A program made the translations under genes and the position numbers. Under the pieces are notes generated by a model that saw only the letters and a list, made by a program, of their open reading frames with translations, was not told the origin of the DNA and did no database searches. This document shows positions 19,225-28,754 of a stretch of DNA of 64,000 bases, piece by piece. The stretch is from UBA6168 sp039819485 (GTDB taxonomy: Bacteria > Bacteroidota > Bacteroidia > Chitinophagales > Saprospiraceae): the NCBI GenBank assembly GCA_039819485.1, contig JBCBRY010000023.1:1-64000 (forward strand). The letters are read 5' to 3'. Numbering within the stretch: position 1 is the first letter of the stretch; each line of letters opens with the position of its first letter.

Positions 19225-20739
19225 TTACGGCTCGATCACAAATTTTGCTGGGGGCGCCAATCCATTCTCAAAAAATAGAAAATAAAGACCAGGCGGCATT
19301 TCTCCTACGTCCACCTCGATGGTCGATGGTCCGATTGGAGTTTCGATCAATTTCATTTTCCTGCCTGCCAAATCAGTAATGTACAAGTTTTCAGATGTGG
19401 TCAGTGGCCCTGCAATTTGAACAGAAAGACGATCATCGGCCGGGTTTGGAAAAATTTTCACCCATTCTTTAGCTGGGTCAAACGGTTCGACGGCAGTGGT
19501 CACGGGAAAAACAATACTGCTGTCGCAAGCTCCGTCGAAACGGTACATCGGCAAGTTTGGGAATGCATGGTTGATCTTAGTGGGAGACCTCAGTGCCCTC
19601 GCTTCGAACTGACAACCATCCCCTTTTTGATTTGGCTGATGAATCACGTGCATGTAAAAGGTCGTGGCACCCGGAGCGATGTAAATCCGGCAATCAGGGC
19701 CAAGCATCATTTTTCCAATAGTGACAGGCCACCCGTGTTCATCGTAGCTCTCGTGAAATGCCAGGTGTTGCCATGAAAAGTCAGAGAGGTCTATCTGATA
19801 AAGATTTTGAACAGTAGTAAGATAAAGGAGCTTGGAATCGAATGAAAAAGCCAGGCCCCTGCCATAGCCTGTATCATTTTCAGTAAACTTCTCGATAGTG
19901 CGGTAATTGGATAATTCCCCTGTGCTATTGTTGAAGTCGTACAACAGAATTTCATGATCGGTGGTCAGCATCCCCAATAATTCCGTATTCGGGGAAAAGG
20001 TTACCTGGCCGATCCCGCTATTTATTTTGTCGGATAACTTGTCACCAATCTCCTGGATAAAAGGCCCTTCCACGACCTCCTCCCCACCGATGAGATATTT
20101 GTAGATTTTATTGGAATGGTAGTCTGCCGTCCAGGTCCACCATTTGTCGCCATCCAGATTGATACAGGCTGTCAATTTTCCATGGATCATTTCCATGTTC
20201 AGCAAGAGCCTGGAATCTTTCAAGTAAAAGCTTCCATCAGCCTTTCTGGCTATCTGACTTAAATACAGGTTTCTACTGATCTTGGCCAACAAGATATCCG
20301 ACAGCTCCGAGTCTTTGTGTACGATGTAAAAAACAGAATCATTACTCATCTCGGGGAGCAGCAAAGAGGTTTGGCCAGCCGGGTATGATCCATATTGTTC
20401 GCAGTGAGTATCAAAAGTAATCCCTGGAGACAGGGTATCAGTACCGGCGACTATTTGGAGTTCACGGTCAAAGACTTTGCAGCCATTGGTCATCAAGAGC
20501 AGATCACCGTTTTCATCGCAGATGAAACTGGAGCCGTGGGGCATGCCGATGGGGTGGAATTCCTGGTTAAAGGCACTGGTTTCGACCGAAGCTTGGCTGA
20601 AATCCAAGAGGCTGATGCCAAAAAATTCAAACGGGGGAGCATCGGTACTGTAACCGATCGGCCATTGGGCATCAAAAGGCTGTGCTTCCATTCGACAGGC
20701 AGCCATGATTAATAAAATAACTAGGTATAAATCTTTCAT
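19225..20739 (-). CDS. Secreted beta-propeller-like protein with T9SS type A sorting domain
   Basis: The 504-residue product has a short signal peptide (YLVILLIMAACRMEA) and a body of repeated beta segments (DENGDLLLMTNGCKVFD, FSPNTELLGMLTTDHEI, FSFDSKLLYLTTVQNLYQID) resembling a WD40/PQQ-like propeller. It ends in a typical type A sorting domain (VKIFPNPADDRLSVQI ... GLYFLFFENG). Proteins of this form are common and multi-copy in Saprospiria; their function is not known to me. The Cys in the signal peptide is not in a convincing lipobox. It is convergent with gltD, with 30 bp between the stop codons. Confidence 0.75.
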   Translation of the reverse strand: MKDLYLVILLIMAACRMEAQPFDAQWPIGYSTDAPPFEFFGISLLDFSQASVETSAFNQEFHPIGMPHGSSFICDENGDLLLMTNGCKVFDRELQIVAGTDTLSPGITFDTHCEQYGSYPAGQTSLLLPEMSNDSVFYIVHKDSELSDILLAKISRNLYLSQIARKADGSFYLKDSRLLLNMEMIHGKLTACINLDGDKWWTWTADYHSNKIYKYLIGGEEVVEGPFIQEIGDKLSDKINSGIGQVTFSPNTELLGMLTTDHEILLYDFNNSTGELSNYRTIEKFTENDTGYGRGLAFSFDSKLLYLTTVQNLYQIDLSDFSWQHLAFHESYDEHGWPVTIGKMMLGPDCRIYIAPGATTFYMHVIHQPNQKGDGCQFEARALRSPTKINHAFPNLPMYRFDGACDSSIVFPVTTAVEPFDPAKEWVKIFPNPADDRLSVQIAGPLTTSENLYITDLAGRKMKLIETPIGPSTIEVDVGEMPPGLYFLFFENGLAPPAKFVIEP

Positions 20740-20842
20740 GATCTACGATAATGAGTGGGGTAGTGACCCCCTTTTTTTGAGCGCATTAAATTACAGTGGA
20801 CATGAAGTGAGCGAATCTACTCTTTTTTTAATTTTTATGGTA

Positions 20843-21010
20843 ATGTATCGGGGCTGGATGCCCCGATACATCAACTTGTAAAATGAAGTGGCAAATAAAC
20901 TTGTACCGCACAGTTCTCTGCGAACTTTGCGATCCCTGCATGAACTTGGTATCAAAATGCGATCACGCAGGGGGCGCAAAGCTCGCAGAGGAACTTACCT
21001 TACAAGTTGA
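20843..21010. repeat. Cluster of nested palindromes (REP/MITE-like)
   Basis: Three inverted repeats are packed here. First, a perfect 12-bp stem ATGTATCGGGGC/GCCCCGATACAT with a 5-nt loop (20843-20871). Second, TCAACTTGTAA (20871-20881) is matched by TTACAAGTTGA (21000-21010). Third, an imperfect 24-bp pair beginning CTCTGCGAAC (20916-20939) matches 20967-20990. The third pair belongs to the same family as the hairpin at 45382-45454. The cluster lies between two minus-strand genes, 33 bp after the stop of the upstream one. Confidence 0.8.
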
Positions 21011-21043
21011 GCCAAAATAAGACTAATGAAATGAATGAAATGA

Positions 21044-24000
21044 TTAGCGGGCGATCATCAATTTGATCGGCGCAATTTCATCATTATCAAATGTAACATA
21101 ATAAATGCCGGATGCAAGCGGTGCAACCTCCAATTCTATGGTTCTTTGTTTCGGATCAACTTTTTGATCCAAAATTGTTTTTCCAAACACATCTACCACG
21201 GAAATCATATTTACACCTGCATCTTTCGGTAGCGTCACCATAGCTCTATCTGAAGCTGGGTTAGGAGAAATACCCACTGCCGACAGCGTATTGCCCAGGT
21301 CGGGCTTTTCGATTGATCTCTGCGAACCACCGATACAGTTGTCTTCATAGTCCACATATTGAGGGTCAAATTCTGTCATCAGGGACCGGGCAGCGTACAC
21401 TGCTTCACCACCAATTCCGACACATTGGTCGGCCATGGCCAAAATGGCTTGTTTCTCAGCACCATCGAAACCAGCAAACCCTGATGCATACCGCTGGATA
21501 AGGTAACTGTTCATTGACTTGAGGTTCGCTCCAGAAGTTGTTACCTGCGCGCCGATACTATTGTTGAGGTTGGTCAGGTCGGCCAGTTTGGTAGCAAGTT
21601 GTTGCCGTTTGCTGGAAATGAGGGTAGCAAGAGCCGATTTTTTTTGTTCCAGTTCCGACAATTTCGTTGCTCTGACAGCCTGCTTGACCGGGTCAATGAT
21701 GACGTTAGAGCTTAAGCCTGTGTCTTCGGTGTACCAGACGATCTCATTGATTTCGCTTTTCAAGGTCTTAATTTCACGAACTAATTGATCTACTTGAGCT
21801 ATTTCCGATTGGCTCAGGGCCACTGCAGTTTGATAATCTCTTTCGAACTCAATGAATTTGGCGATGTCTGTGATGGCCAACGTGTTGTACCAGGATTGCA
21901 TATCTGTATTGAAAATACCCCCCACTTGCTGGAACCTGATCAAGTGCCGGTAGAGTTTCAACTTGGCATCAAATGCAATTTCAGCACCGTAGATGGCTTC
22001 CAGGCCACCATCGAGGATGTTGATGTTGCTGATGATCGCCTTTTCCAATGCGATGTCTTCGGCTACTGCTACAGGTTCCTCAGGCAAAGAAGGGCACTCA
22101 TAATCCAAGCCTCCCTGACTGGTAAACCAATTGGGGAAATTAAAAGCATCAACGAACGGGTACAGCTCGTCACCTTGGGTGTTGAAAAATCCAACAAAGT
22201 ACTGATTGTCCTGTGCAATGCCTGCGTCACTGTAATTGACCGCTTTTTCCTGGCCAAGTGCGCTCAGGTCAAATGTATTCCCTCTTCTGTCCTGTATGCC
22301 AGTATTTGCATAGGTGAACCATGGGCGGCCATAGTGCAGGTTGTACCCGTTAAGACTGGGGTTGGACATGGCGTTGCCCCTGATGTCTGCACCGGCGGAA
22401 TTGCTCGAAATGAGCATGCCATTGCCTAACAGGGAGTTGCAATAGATTTCGGTCATCGGGCTGCTCCAGAGCGAAACGTTTTCATTGATCGCATTGGAAG
22501 AAGCGCTGTTGTACCCGACAAAGTTGAGTTCTCCACCTGAGACGCTGAAGTTCCGTAAGTTGGAAGTAACATCATCATTTCTGAAGGCAGTGGCCCTGAT
22601 CGTATTGTGGAAGCGGACGTTGGAGCCTTTGGAGAAAAGGTCAGGGCTGTTTACCTGCAGGGTATGGTTCCTTTGGACGGTCCATGCGTGGTTGCCCGCA
22701 CCGATTCCTCTCACGTGTACATTAAAGGATTCATTGTTGAAAAAATTGTTTTCGTGAACAAAGCCCAGGGAAGCCAGCGTATTGGCAAAGATTCCCGTCC
22801 CCACGGCTGCAAAAGTATTGTCATGAATATCGCTCCGTTCATTTTCTACTGCTGAAAATCGACGGATGCCGAAATCGTCAAACAGAAAAGTGGAATTGGT
22901 GACGTCCAGGTCCAACGTACCTGATGTGAAGATTCCGTCTTCACAGTCCTGGAAAGAGCAAAAGTCTACGGTCAAAACAGAGTTTGGAGTGGCGACATTA
23001 ATGCCCGTTTCGCATCTTAAAAATGAAGTGAACAAGGTGTTCATGTCGGTATTGTCCAGAAAAATACCGTTGGTTTCAATATTCTGAAAAAAGACATTCC
23101 CACTGATGTCTACTAAATTGGAACTTTCAAAATGCATTCCTTCAACCCCTTCGGTAATGTTGTTGAAACCGAAAAACTGGAAGTTCAGGTTTTTCGGTGT
23201 GGTCCCGTACGAGCCGACTCCCGTGGTATTTTCTGTGAGTAGGGTAGCGAACATTGTAAGGTTGCTGCCATCTTCCATTTCCACTGCTACGTCAGCGTCA
23301 GATACCGTTACCGATCTTAGGTCCACGGTTGCCCCATTTTGAACCAGTATCCTGTCCCAGGTGTCATCGCATCCATGTACGTTGCCTCTCCAAACGCCGA
23401 ATGTATTTGAGCTGGGCACGGTGAACCCTGAGCCAGGGTGCATGATCAGTTCGTTGTACAAGGCATTGTTGTTTGTAGAAGTGGAAAATATATAGGAAGG
23501 AACATCAACTACGATGGGGCCAAGTACTTCTACGATCTGTCCATTGTTCAGCGCATCGGCTGCGGTCAGGAGCGGGCCATCTGGCGTAATCCATTGGGAG
23601 AGATTGGTAGGAGTTCCTGAAACGCCAATAGAAACAGTTTGGTCTAATGTAAAAGTTGTTGTTGCAATAATATCGGATGGGTTACTGTTGTGAACAATGG
23701 TGAGTGTAAAAGTAGTCACAGGACTAAAGCCAGTCAGGAATCCATCTACACAGATCCTCCGTTCGATATCCGGGATGATCTGCGGATCAAAATGTCTTAA
23801 TACAGTCGGGAAAGTCGATACCTCTTCAAAGCCCTCAAATGGAGGGTTGCCGGCGATGTCCGTATAAACAAAATCTAAAGTAGGATAGGAAATTTCGATA
23901 GCGTATTCGTTGCAAGTATTGTTAGGGAACGGTAGCCAAGCATCAGAATGGGTCACTAAGCAGAACGTTCCTTCTCCTGTGCCACAGGTAAATCCAGAGG

Positions 24001-24151
24001 TCTCAATCAGAAAAGGATAATCGGTACATTGTGCGTGGAGGTTATTCCACAAGCCAGTTGTTAGCGGTAAGATCAGCAGGCACTGTAAAAGAATGGAAAA
24101 TGGAGAGCGCCTTTTTGTTTTTAAATTCTTGTTTTTAAATTTCTTTTTCAT
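21044..24151 (-). CDS. Secreted parallel beta-helix protein with T9SS type A sorting domain
   Basis: The 1035-residue product starts with a long basic n-region (MKKKFKNKNLKTKRR) and a signal peptide ending near NLHAQ. Residues of roughly 190-620 are short beta-strand repeats rich in Asn and Thr with pectate-lyase-like right-handed helix character (VTVSDADVAVEMEDGSNLTM, ISGNVFFQNIETNGIFLDN). Residues about 760-880 form a predicted coiled coil (EIAQVDQLVREIKTLKSEI, LSELEQKKSALATLI). The C-terminus is a type A sorting domain (VGISPNPASDRAMVTLP ... ASGIYYVTFDN). Probably surface-exposed or secreted; no catalytic residues could be assigned. Confidence 0.75.
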   Translation of the reverse strand: MKKKFKNKNLKTKRRSPFSILLQCLLILPLTTGLWNNLHAQCTDYPFLIETSGFTCGTGEGTFCLVTHSDAWLPFPNNTCNEYAIEISYPTLDFVYTDIAGNPPFEGFEEVSTFPTVLRHFDPQIIPDIERRICVDGFLTGFSPVTTFTLTIVHNSNPSDIIATTTFTLDQTVSIGVSGTPTNLSQWITPDGPLLTAADALNNGQIVEVLGPIVVDVPSYIFSTSTNNNALYNELIMHPGSGFTVPSSNTFGVWRGNVHGCDDTWDRILVQNGATVDLRSVTVSDADVAVEMEDGSNLTMFATLLTENTTGVGSYGTTPKNLNFQFFGFNNITEGVEGMHFESSNLVDISGNVFFQNIETNGIFLDNTDMNTLFTSFLRCETGINVATPNSVLTVDFCSFQDCEDGIFTSGTLDLDVTNSTFLFDDFGIRRFSAVENERSDIHDNTFAAVGTGIFANTLASLGFVHENNFFNNESFNVHVRGIGAGNHAWTVQRNHTLQVNSPDLFSKGSNVRFHNTIRATAFRNDDVTSNLRNFSVSGGELNFVGYNSASSNAINENVSLWSSPMTEIYCNSLLGNGMLISSNSAGADIRGNAMSNPSLNGYNLHYGRPWFTYANTGIQDRRGNTFDLSALGQEKAVNYSDAGIAQDNQYFVGFFNTQGDELYPFVDAFNFPNWFTSQGGLDYECPSLPEEPVAVAEDIALEKAIISNINILDGGLEAIYGAEIAFDAKLKLYRHLIRFQQVGGIFNTDMQSWYNTLAITDIAKFIEFERDYQTAVALSQSEIAQVDQLVREIKTLKSEINEIVWYTEDTGLSSNVIIDPVKQAVRATKLSELEQKKSALATLISSKRQQLATKLADLTNLNNSIGAQVTTSGANLKSMNSYLIQRYASGFAGFDGAEKQAILAMADQCVGIGGEAVYAARSLMTEFDPQYVDYEDNCIGGSQRSIEKPDLGNTLSAVGISPNPASDRAMVTLPKDAGVNMISVVDVFGKTILDQKVDPKQRTIELEVAPLASGIYYVTFDNDEIAPIKLMIAR

Positions 24152-25451
24152 GTTAAAAAATTTAATAATTAATTAAATGAAGTTGTTTAAAAATAGAATG
24201 ATGATTTTTTTGTAAGCGATTTTTTTTTTCAAAAAATCAGCGTTGTCTCGTCTTGTACTTTTTAAGAGCAAAACTCGAAATCGCCTATTTCTGAAAATCA
24301 AATGTTTACAATAAAATTCACCCTTCATTCTTAACCAGCTTCAATAAAAGAGCGGTTGCTTTTAACTGTCAATGAAAAAAGCTTTGCAACAAAAAAACTT
24401 TTTAAAAGACAATAAAAGCCTTATCATGAAGCAATAGCATCATGTTCAGATACGTGTTCCAACAGTTTTGGTAATAGGATTTAGTGAATAGTGTACAGCA
24501 GTATAAAGTCGCTGTAAACCAATGAATTATAGTAGTTTTTTACGATGAAATGTTCGGTCCCGATTTTATTTTATAAAATGGACGATTTAAAATCCCGCAA
24601 AATAAAATGGGAGAAAGAAAGGGAAGGTGCAAGAGAAAGAGTGTTTACAAATAGTTTCATGATAAATGTTTTTAATGAATTAGAGGACGTTAAAAATTTC
24701 AACAACAACATTAAATATAAATTGCGAAAAGCAATAATTATTAACCCATTTTTTTTTTGTAAAAAATAGTTAATTGTTTTATTTTTTTTATAGCGGTATA
24801 AAATGCTTGCCAAATCAGTAGCCTGGAATTTATACCCTCGTGCCAATGAAAGTTATACGTCTTTAATTAATTACGTATGAAATTGTTTTTTAAAATATTT
24901 AATTAAGCAAGTGGTCAAAAAAATGATATTTTCCTTTGCCTGGGAAAGCTTTTTAAGCTTTGGAAACTGAACATTTGCCAATATAAAAATGCCATTTTTA
25001 GCGCTCCTTATTTTTGGTTATCTGCTTCAGTTGGTAGTCGACAATAATTTCATGATTTGAAAATAGAGGTTTCCAAAACCTCCCTGGCCCGAAATTTTAC
25101 TGTTGTGTCTTGTCGATCATTTACTGTAAACAGATTTCGGAAATCCATTCTTCCGACCTATTTTTATTCAAGCACTAAAAACAGAAATTTAATTGTTATG
25201 ACCTGCGTGCTTGTTATTTGACTTTGTATTAAATTATTCTTTTTTATAAAAATGCCTTAAAGTCTCATGACCACTTTTACTCCGATATATTTTTTATGAT
25301 TCTGGGTTAACAATAAAAAAGGAGAATGAAGTAATTGTTCGAAATCGGAAATAGAAAATTCGCATTCTGTTAAAGGCCAACCGATTAATTTCGAATAGTG
25401 TCTACTTGCTGACACAGTAATTTTTGATAATTTATTTTCAAGCAATTTCAA
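24152..25451. other. 1.3-kb AT-rich intergenic region
   Basis: The region separates the beta-helix gene and argH. It is clearly more AT-rich than its surroundings. It holds two overlapping weak open frames at 24545-24846 (a 74-codon plus-strand frame, lysine- and asparagine-rich, and its minus-strand shadow) and a 64-codon minus-strand frame at 25257-25451 with only a TTG start directly after argH. None resembles a known family and I do not call them. It probably contains the promoter and leader of the beta-helix gene near 24152-24350. Confidence 0.4.
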
Positions 25452-26738
25452 TTAAAGGAAAACCAGTTTGCTCATTTTCTCTTTAATTTGATCCAGGCAC
25501 AAATTTCCGATACTTCCTTCGTGGAGATGCTGTGGAGTTCCGTGATATTCAAACGTCCCGGCCTCCACTTGCTTGCCGACCTCTTGGTAGGCGTCTCGAA
25601 AAGGCATGCCCTCCATGACCAGTTGGTTCACGGCTTCCACTGTGAACAGGTACTTGTATTTTTCATCCTCTAAAATCTGGTCCGTGACTTTTATTTCGGC
25701 CAGACAATAAGTTGCCAACCTTAAACAATCCTTCAAGTTTTTCAATGCCGGAAAAATCACTTCCTTCAGTAATTGAAAATCCCGGTGGTAGCCGCTGGTC
25801 AGATTGGTGTTCAGGGAGCCCACTTGTCCGGGCAGTGATTGCAGGAGGTTGCAGCGGCCGCGGATGAGTTCAAAAACATCGGGGTTTTTCTTGTGCGGCA
25901 TGATGCTGGAGCCAGTGGTAAATTCATCCGGCAATTTTATGAAATTGAAATTTTGACTGGAATAAAGCACCACATCGGCGGCCAGTTTGCCTATGGTAGC
26001 GCCGAGACCGGCGATGGCAAAACTCAGGTACTGCTCCGTTTTTCCCCGCCCCATCTGGGCATGTATGGCGTTAAAGGCGAGGTTTTGGAAACCAAGCAGT
26101 TCGGTTGTTTTTTTGCGGTTTAGAGGGAAAGAACTGCCAAAGCCTGCCGCCGATCCAAGTGGGTTCTGGTTGTTGATCTGGTAAACCGCTTGCAATAAGG
26201 TCAGGTCGTCCACCAGTGTTTCGGCGTAGGCACCGAACCACATGCCAAACGAAGAAACCATCGCTATTTGCGTATGGGTGTAGCCCGGCATCAAAACTTC
26301 CTTGTGTTTCTCACTTTGTGCAATCAGCACCTCGAATAGCGCCGAAACGAGCTGAACCACTTCCTGCATTTCCGAACGAAAAAACAGCCGCAAGTCAACC
26401 AGTACCTGGTCGTTGCGAGAGCGCCCCGCATGTATCTTTTTGCCTACGTCGCCCAGTTGTCGGGTTAACAATAGTTCTACCTGGGAATGGATGTCCTCCA
26501 CACCAGGTTCGATGGTAAATTCTCCAGCCTCAATGTCAGCCTCAATTTGGTGGAGAGCTGGTTTCAGGAGACTTAATTCTGCTTTGGACAACAGTCCGAT
26601 TTCACGGAGCATTTCAATGTGGGCCAGGGTGCCCTGCACATCGAAACGAGCCATTTGCAAATCGAACCACGGATCGTTGCCGATGGTAAATTTTTCGACT
26701 AAGTCGTTGATTTTTAAATTTTTATCCCAGAGTTTCAT
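25452..26738 (-). CDS. argH: Argininosuccinate lyase
   Basis: This 428-residue enzyme splits argininosuccinate into arginine and fumarate, the last step of arginine synthesis. The fumarase/aspartase superfamily signature GSSIMPHKKNPD is present with its catalytic flexible-loop Ser, as are the HSQVE and AGRSRNDQ motifs (EDIHSQVELLLT, KKIHAGRSRNDQVLVDLR) that bind substrate. It is the last gene of the operon. The gap to argE (139 bp) is almost completely occupied by a 7-bp tandem array and its inverted copies. Confidence 0.95.
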   Translation of the reverse strand: MKLWDKNLKINDLVEKFTIGNDPWFDLQMARFDVQGTLAHIEMLREIGLLSKAELSLLKPALHQIEADIEAGEFTIEPGVEDIHSQVELLLTRQLGDVGKKIHAGRSRNDQVLVDLRLFFRSEMQEVVQLVSALFEVLIAQSEKHKEVLMPGYTHTQIAMVSSFGMWFGAYAETLVDDLTLLQAVYQINNQNPLGSAAGFGSSFPLNRKKTTELLGFQNLAFNAIHAQMGRGKTEQYLSFAIAGLGATIGKLAADVVLYSSQNFNFIKLPDEFTTGSSIMPHKKNPDVFELIRGRCNLLQSLPGQVGSLNTNLTSGYHRDFQLLKEVIFPALKNLKDCLRLATYCLAEIKVTDQILEDEKYKYLFTVEAVNQLVMEGMPFRDAYQEVGKQVEAGTFEYHGTPQHLHEGSIGNLCLDQIKEKMSKLVFL

Positions 26739-26753
26739 GTTTGATGAGGGTTT

Positions 26754-26880
26754 AGGTGTCAGGTGTCAGGTGTCAGGTGTCAGGTGTCAGGTGTCAGGTG
26801 TCAGGTGTCAGGGGTCAGGGGGCAGGGGGCAGGTTTCTTTTTTGCCTCCTGACCCCTGACCCCTGACCCCTGACCCCTCA
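26754..26880 (-). repeat. 7-bp tandem array with inverted copies between argE and argH
   Basis: Eight copies of AGGTGTC (26754-26809) are followed by AGGGGTC and two AGGGGGC. After a short spacer come at least four TGACCCC units, the inverse of GGGGTCA, running to 26880. The argE stop codon (26878-26880) forms part of the first unit as read on the minus strand. The two halves can pair into a long hairpin in the arg transcript. Confidence 0.9.
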
Positions 26881-27945
26881 ACAAATTAACAGATCCAATA
26901 TACGTGCATAAATTTCAATCCCATCTGCAATTTCATTTAAATAAATAAACTCGTCCGCGGTATGCGAACGGGCCGAGTCACCGGGGCCGATTTTTAATGT
27001 TGGAAAGGACATCAGAGCCTGGTCTGACAAAGTCGGGGAACCAAAATGGGACAAACCCAGGGACTTGCCGGACTGGACCAATGGATGGTCCAGCGGAATG
27101 CTCGATGAATTCAACCGAAAGGACCGGGCCGTTAATTTGGCGGTGGTTCGGGCTTGCAGGACATCGAAAACCTCCCGGTTTGAATAACACTCATTCGTCC
27201 TTACATCAATCACGAACCGGCACTGATCGGGAACGACATTGTGCTGCTTGCCCGCCTCTATCTGCGTGACCGAAACCTTAACGGGGCCGAGCAGAGTGGA
27301 GGTCTCAGCAAAGTGAAAATTTTGCAAAAGATCAATGTCCTTCAAGGCGATGTAAATCGCGTTGGTGCCTTCTTCCCGTGCTGCATGTCCGGCCTTGCCT
27401 GTTGCCACCGCATCGATTACCAGCAGCCCTTTTTCTGCGATGCCCATCCGCATCTGAGTGGGTTCTCCCACGATCCCAAAATCAATGTGGCCCATTTCCG
27501 GCAGAACAGATGAAACGCCATCATTGCCCGAAATTTCTTCTTCCGCAGAAGCTAAAAAAATCATGTTGAAGGGAAGGTTTTTTGCTTTGCAAAAATGCAG
27601 AAAAACAGCCAGCAGGGAGACCAGTGATGCCCCGGCGTCGTTGCTTCCAAGGCCGTAGAGTTTCCCGTTTTCGATAGTCGGCTCAAATGGGTTACGCAAC
27701 CAACCGCCGACTGGTTGAACGGTGTCGTGATGGGAGTTGAGCAGGAGCGTTGGACGGTTCGGGTGCCAGAACCTGGAGGTCGCCCAGACGTTATTGCCTT
27801 TCCTTTTGACCGGCAGGTTTTTCCTGGAAATAAAATCGGCTAACAAGTTGGCCGTACCATCCTCCTGCTTGGAGAAAGAGGCCGTAGCGATCAACGCTTT
27901 TAGCAAATTTACTGCTTCCGATTTTAATGGTTGTTTAATCAGCAT
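26878..27945 (-). CDS. argE: M20 family deacylase of the arginine operon (acylornithine or acylcitrulline deacylase)
   Basis: This 355-residue zinc peptidase-like enzyme removes the N-acyl group from an intermediate of arginine synthesis. M20 metal-ligand motifs are visible: LLLNSHHDTVQP, GLGSNDAGASL, the catalytic ASAEEEISG pair, GIVGEPT, and the final His in SRSHTADEF. Because the operon encodes an ArgF' transcarbamylase acting on acylated ornithine, the physiological substrate is expected to be N-acyl-citrulline rather than acylornithine. Whether the acyl group is acetyl or succinyl cannot be read from this protein. The start overlaps the argB end by 7 bp, indicating translational coupling. 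Confidence 0.85.
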   Translation of the reverse strand: MLIKQPLKSEAVNLLKALIATASFSKQEDGTANLLADFISRKNLPVKRKGNNVWATSRFWHPNRPTLLLNSHHDTVQPVGGWLRNPFEPTIENGKLYGLGSNDAGASLVSLLAVFLHFCKAKNLPFNMIFLASAEEEISGNDGVSSVLPEMGHIDFGIVGEPTQMRMGIAEKGLLVIDAVATGKAGHAAREEGTNAIYIALKDIDLLQNFHFAETSTLLGPVKVSVTQIEAGKQHNVVPDQCRFVIDVRTNECYSNREVFDVLQARTTAKLTARSFRLNSSSIPLDHPLVQSGKSLGLSHFGSPTLSDQALMSFPTLKIGPGDSARSHTADEFIYLNEIADGIEIYARILDLLIC

Positions 27946-28706
27946 ATCTCGGTTCCTTCGTTGGCTTTGATACCGCTCGTGCCACAGATCACAACTTTGT
28001 CTACCTGTGCTTTTTTGGCGGTGAATGCATTGTCTAATTTGGGAATCATACCGGCAGAGATGATACCTGAATCTTTGAATTGTTGGTACCCCTCCATGTC
28101 GATCTTGTCCATAAAAGAAGAGTCGTCCTGCGGGTGCAGCAGCACTCCTTTTTTTTCAAAACAATATTTTAGCGTGATGGCGAAATGTGGGGTGAGTGCA
28201 GCGGCCAGTTCGGTGGCAATGGTATCGGCATTGGTGTTGAGCAATTGCCCTTTGCCATCGTGCGTGATGGCGCAAAAAACAGGTGTGATTCCGTTTTTCA
28301 ACAAGGTCATTAACAAATGGGTGTTTACCTTTTCGACGTCCCCGGCATAACCAAAATCAACCGCTGCTGCGGCTCTTTTTTTTGCATAAATAAGATTGCC
28401 GTCCGTACCGGAAAAACCCATTGCGTTACATTGAAGGCTCTGTAGCAGTGCCACCACTTGCTTATTTATCAACCCCGCATAAACCATTGTTACCACTTCC
28501 AGGGTAGGGGCATCGGTCAGGCGGCGGCCGTTCCACATGTTGGGCTGGATGCCGATTTGCCGGCAAAGCTCATTGGCCCTTTTTCCACCTCCGTGTACGA
28601 GTATTTTTTTGGTTGAAATATTGGCAAAATCAGCAAGTGCCGATGAAAGCTGCTTTTCGTCATCGAGTAATTTCCCGCCGATTTTGAGGATGGTGAGTGG
28701 TTGCAT
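27939..28706 (-). CDS. argB: N-acylglutamate kinase (acetylglutamate kinase family)
   Basis: This amino-acid kinase phosphorylates N-acylglutamate. The chosen ATG at 28706 gives 255 residues beginning MQPLTILKIGGKLL, placing the KIGGK phosphate-binding motif at residues 8-12 as usual; HGGGKRANELC follows, and the C-terminal segment has GMIPKLDNAF. Earlier in-frame ATGs (up to 28766) would translate through the perfect palindrome at 28724-28754, which I take to be a non-coding intercistronic hairpin. Bacteroides relatives have been reported to act on N-succinylglutamate, so substrate acyl type is open. Confidence 0.88.
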   Translation of the reverse strand: MQPLTILKIGGKLLDDEKQLSSALADFANISTKKILVHGGGKRANELCRQIGIQPNMWNGRRLTDAPTLEVVTMVYAGLINKQVVALLQSLQCNAMGFSGTDGNLIYAKKRAAAAVDFGYAGDVEKVNTHLLMTLLKNGITPVFCAITHDGKGQLLNTNADTIATELAAALTPHFAITLKYCFEKKGVLLHPQDDSSFMDKIDMEGYQQFKDSGIISAGMIPKLDNAFTAKKAQVDKVVICGTSGIKANEGTEIC

Positions 28707-28723
28707 TTTTAGAATGGTGTTGA

Positions 28724-28754
28724 GAAATGTCATTTTTTCAAAAAATGACATTTC
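28724..28754 (-). repeat. Perfect 15-bp palindrome at the argF'/argB junction
   Basis: GAAATGTCATTTTTT (28724-28738) and AAAAAATGACATTTC (28740-28754) are exact inverted copies around a single base. The argF' stop codon (28753-28755) overlaps the outer end. The hairpin lies 18 nt upstream of the preferred argB start. It contains several ATG triplets that would be sequestered in the stem. Confidence 0.85.

Noticed and set aside
24545..24846. Two opposite open frames in the AT-rich gap
   Set aside because: Low-complexity, Lys/Asn/Phe-rich translations expected by chance in AT-rich DNA; no conserved motif.
25257..25451. 64-codon minus-strand frame directly after argH
   Set aside because: Only a TTG start, no recognisable protein features; kept as a possibility only.
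26754..26880. CRISPR-like array between argE and argH
   Set aside because: The units are contiguous 7-mers without spacers, and no cas genes are nearby.
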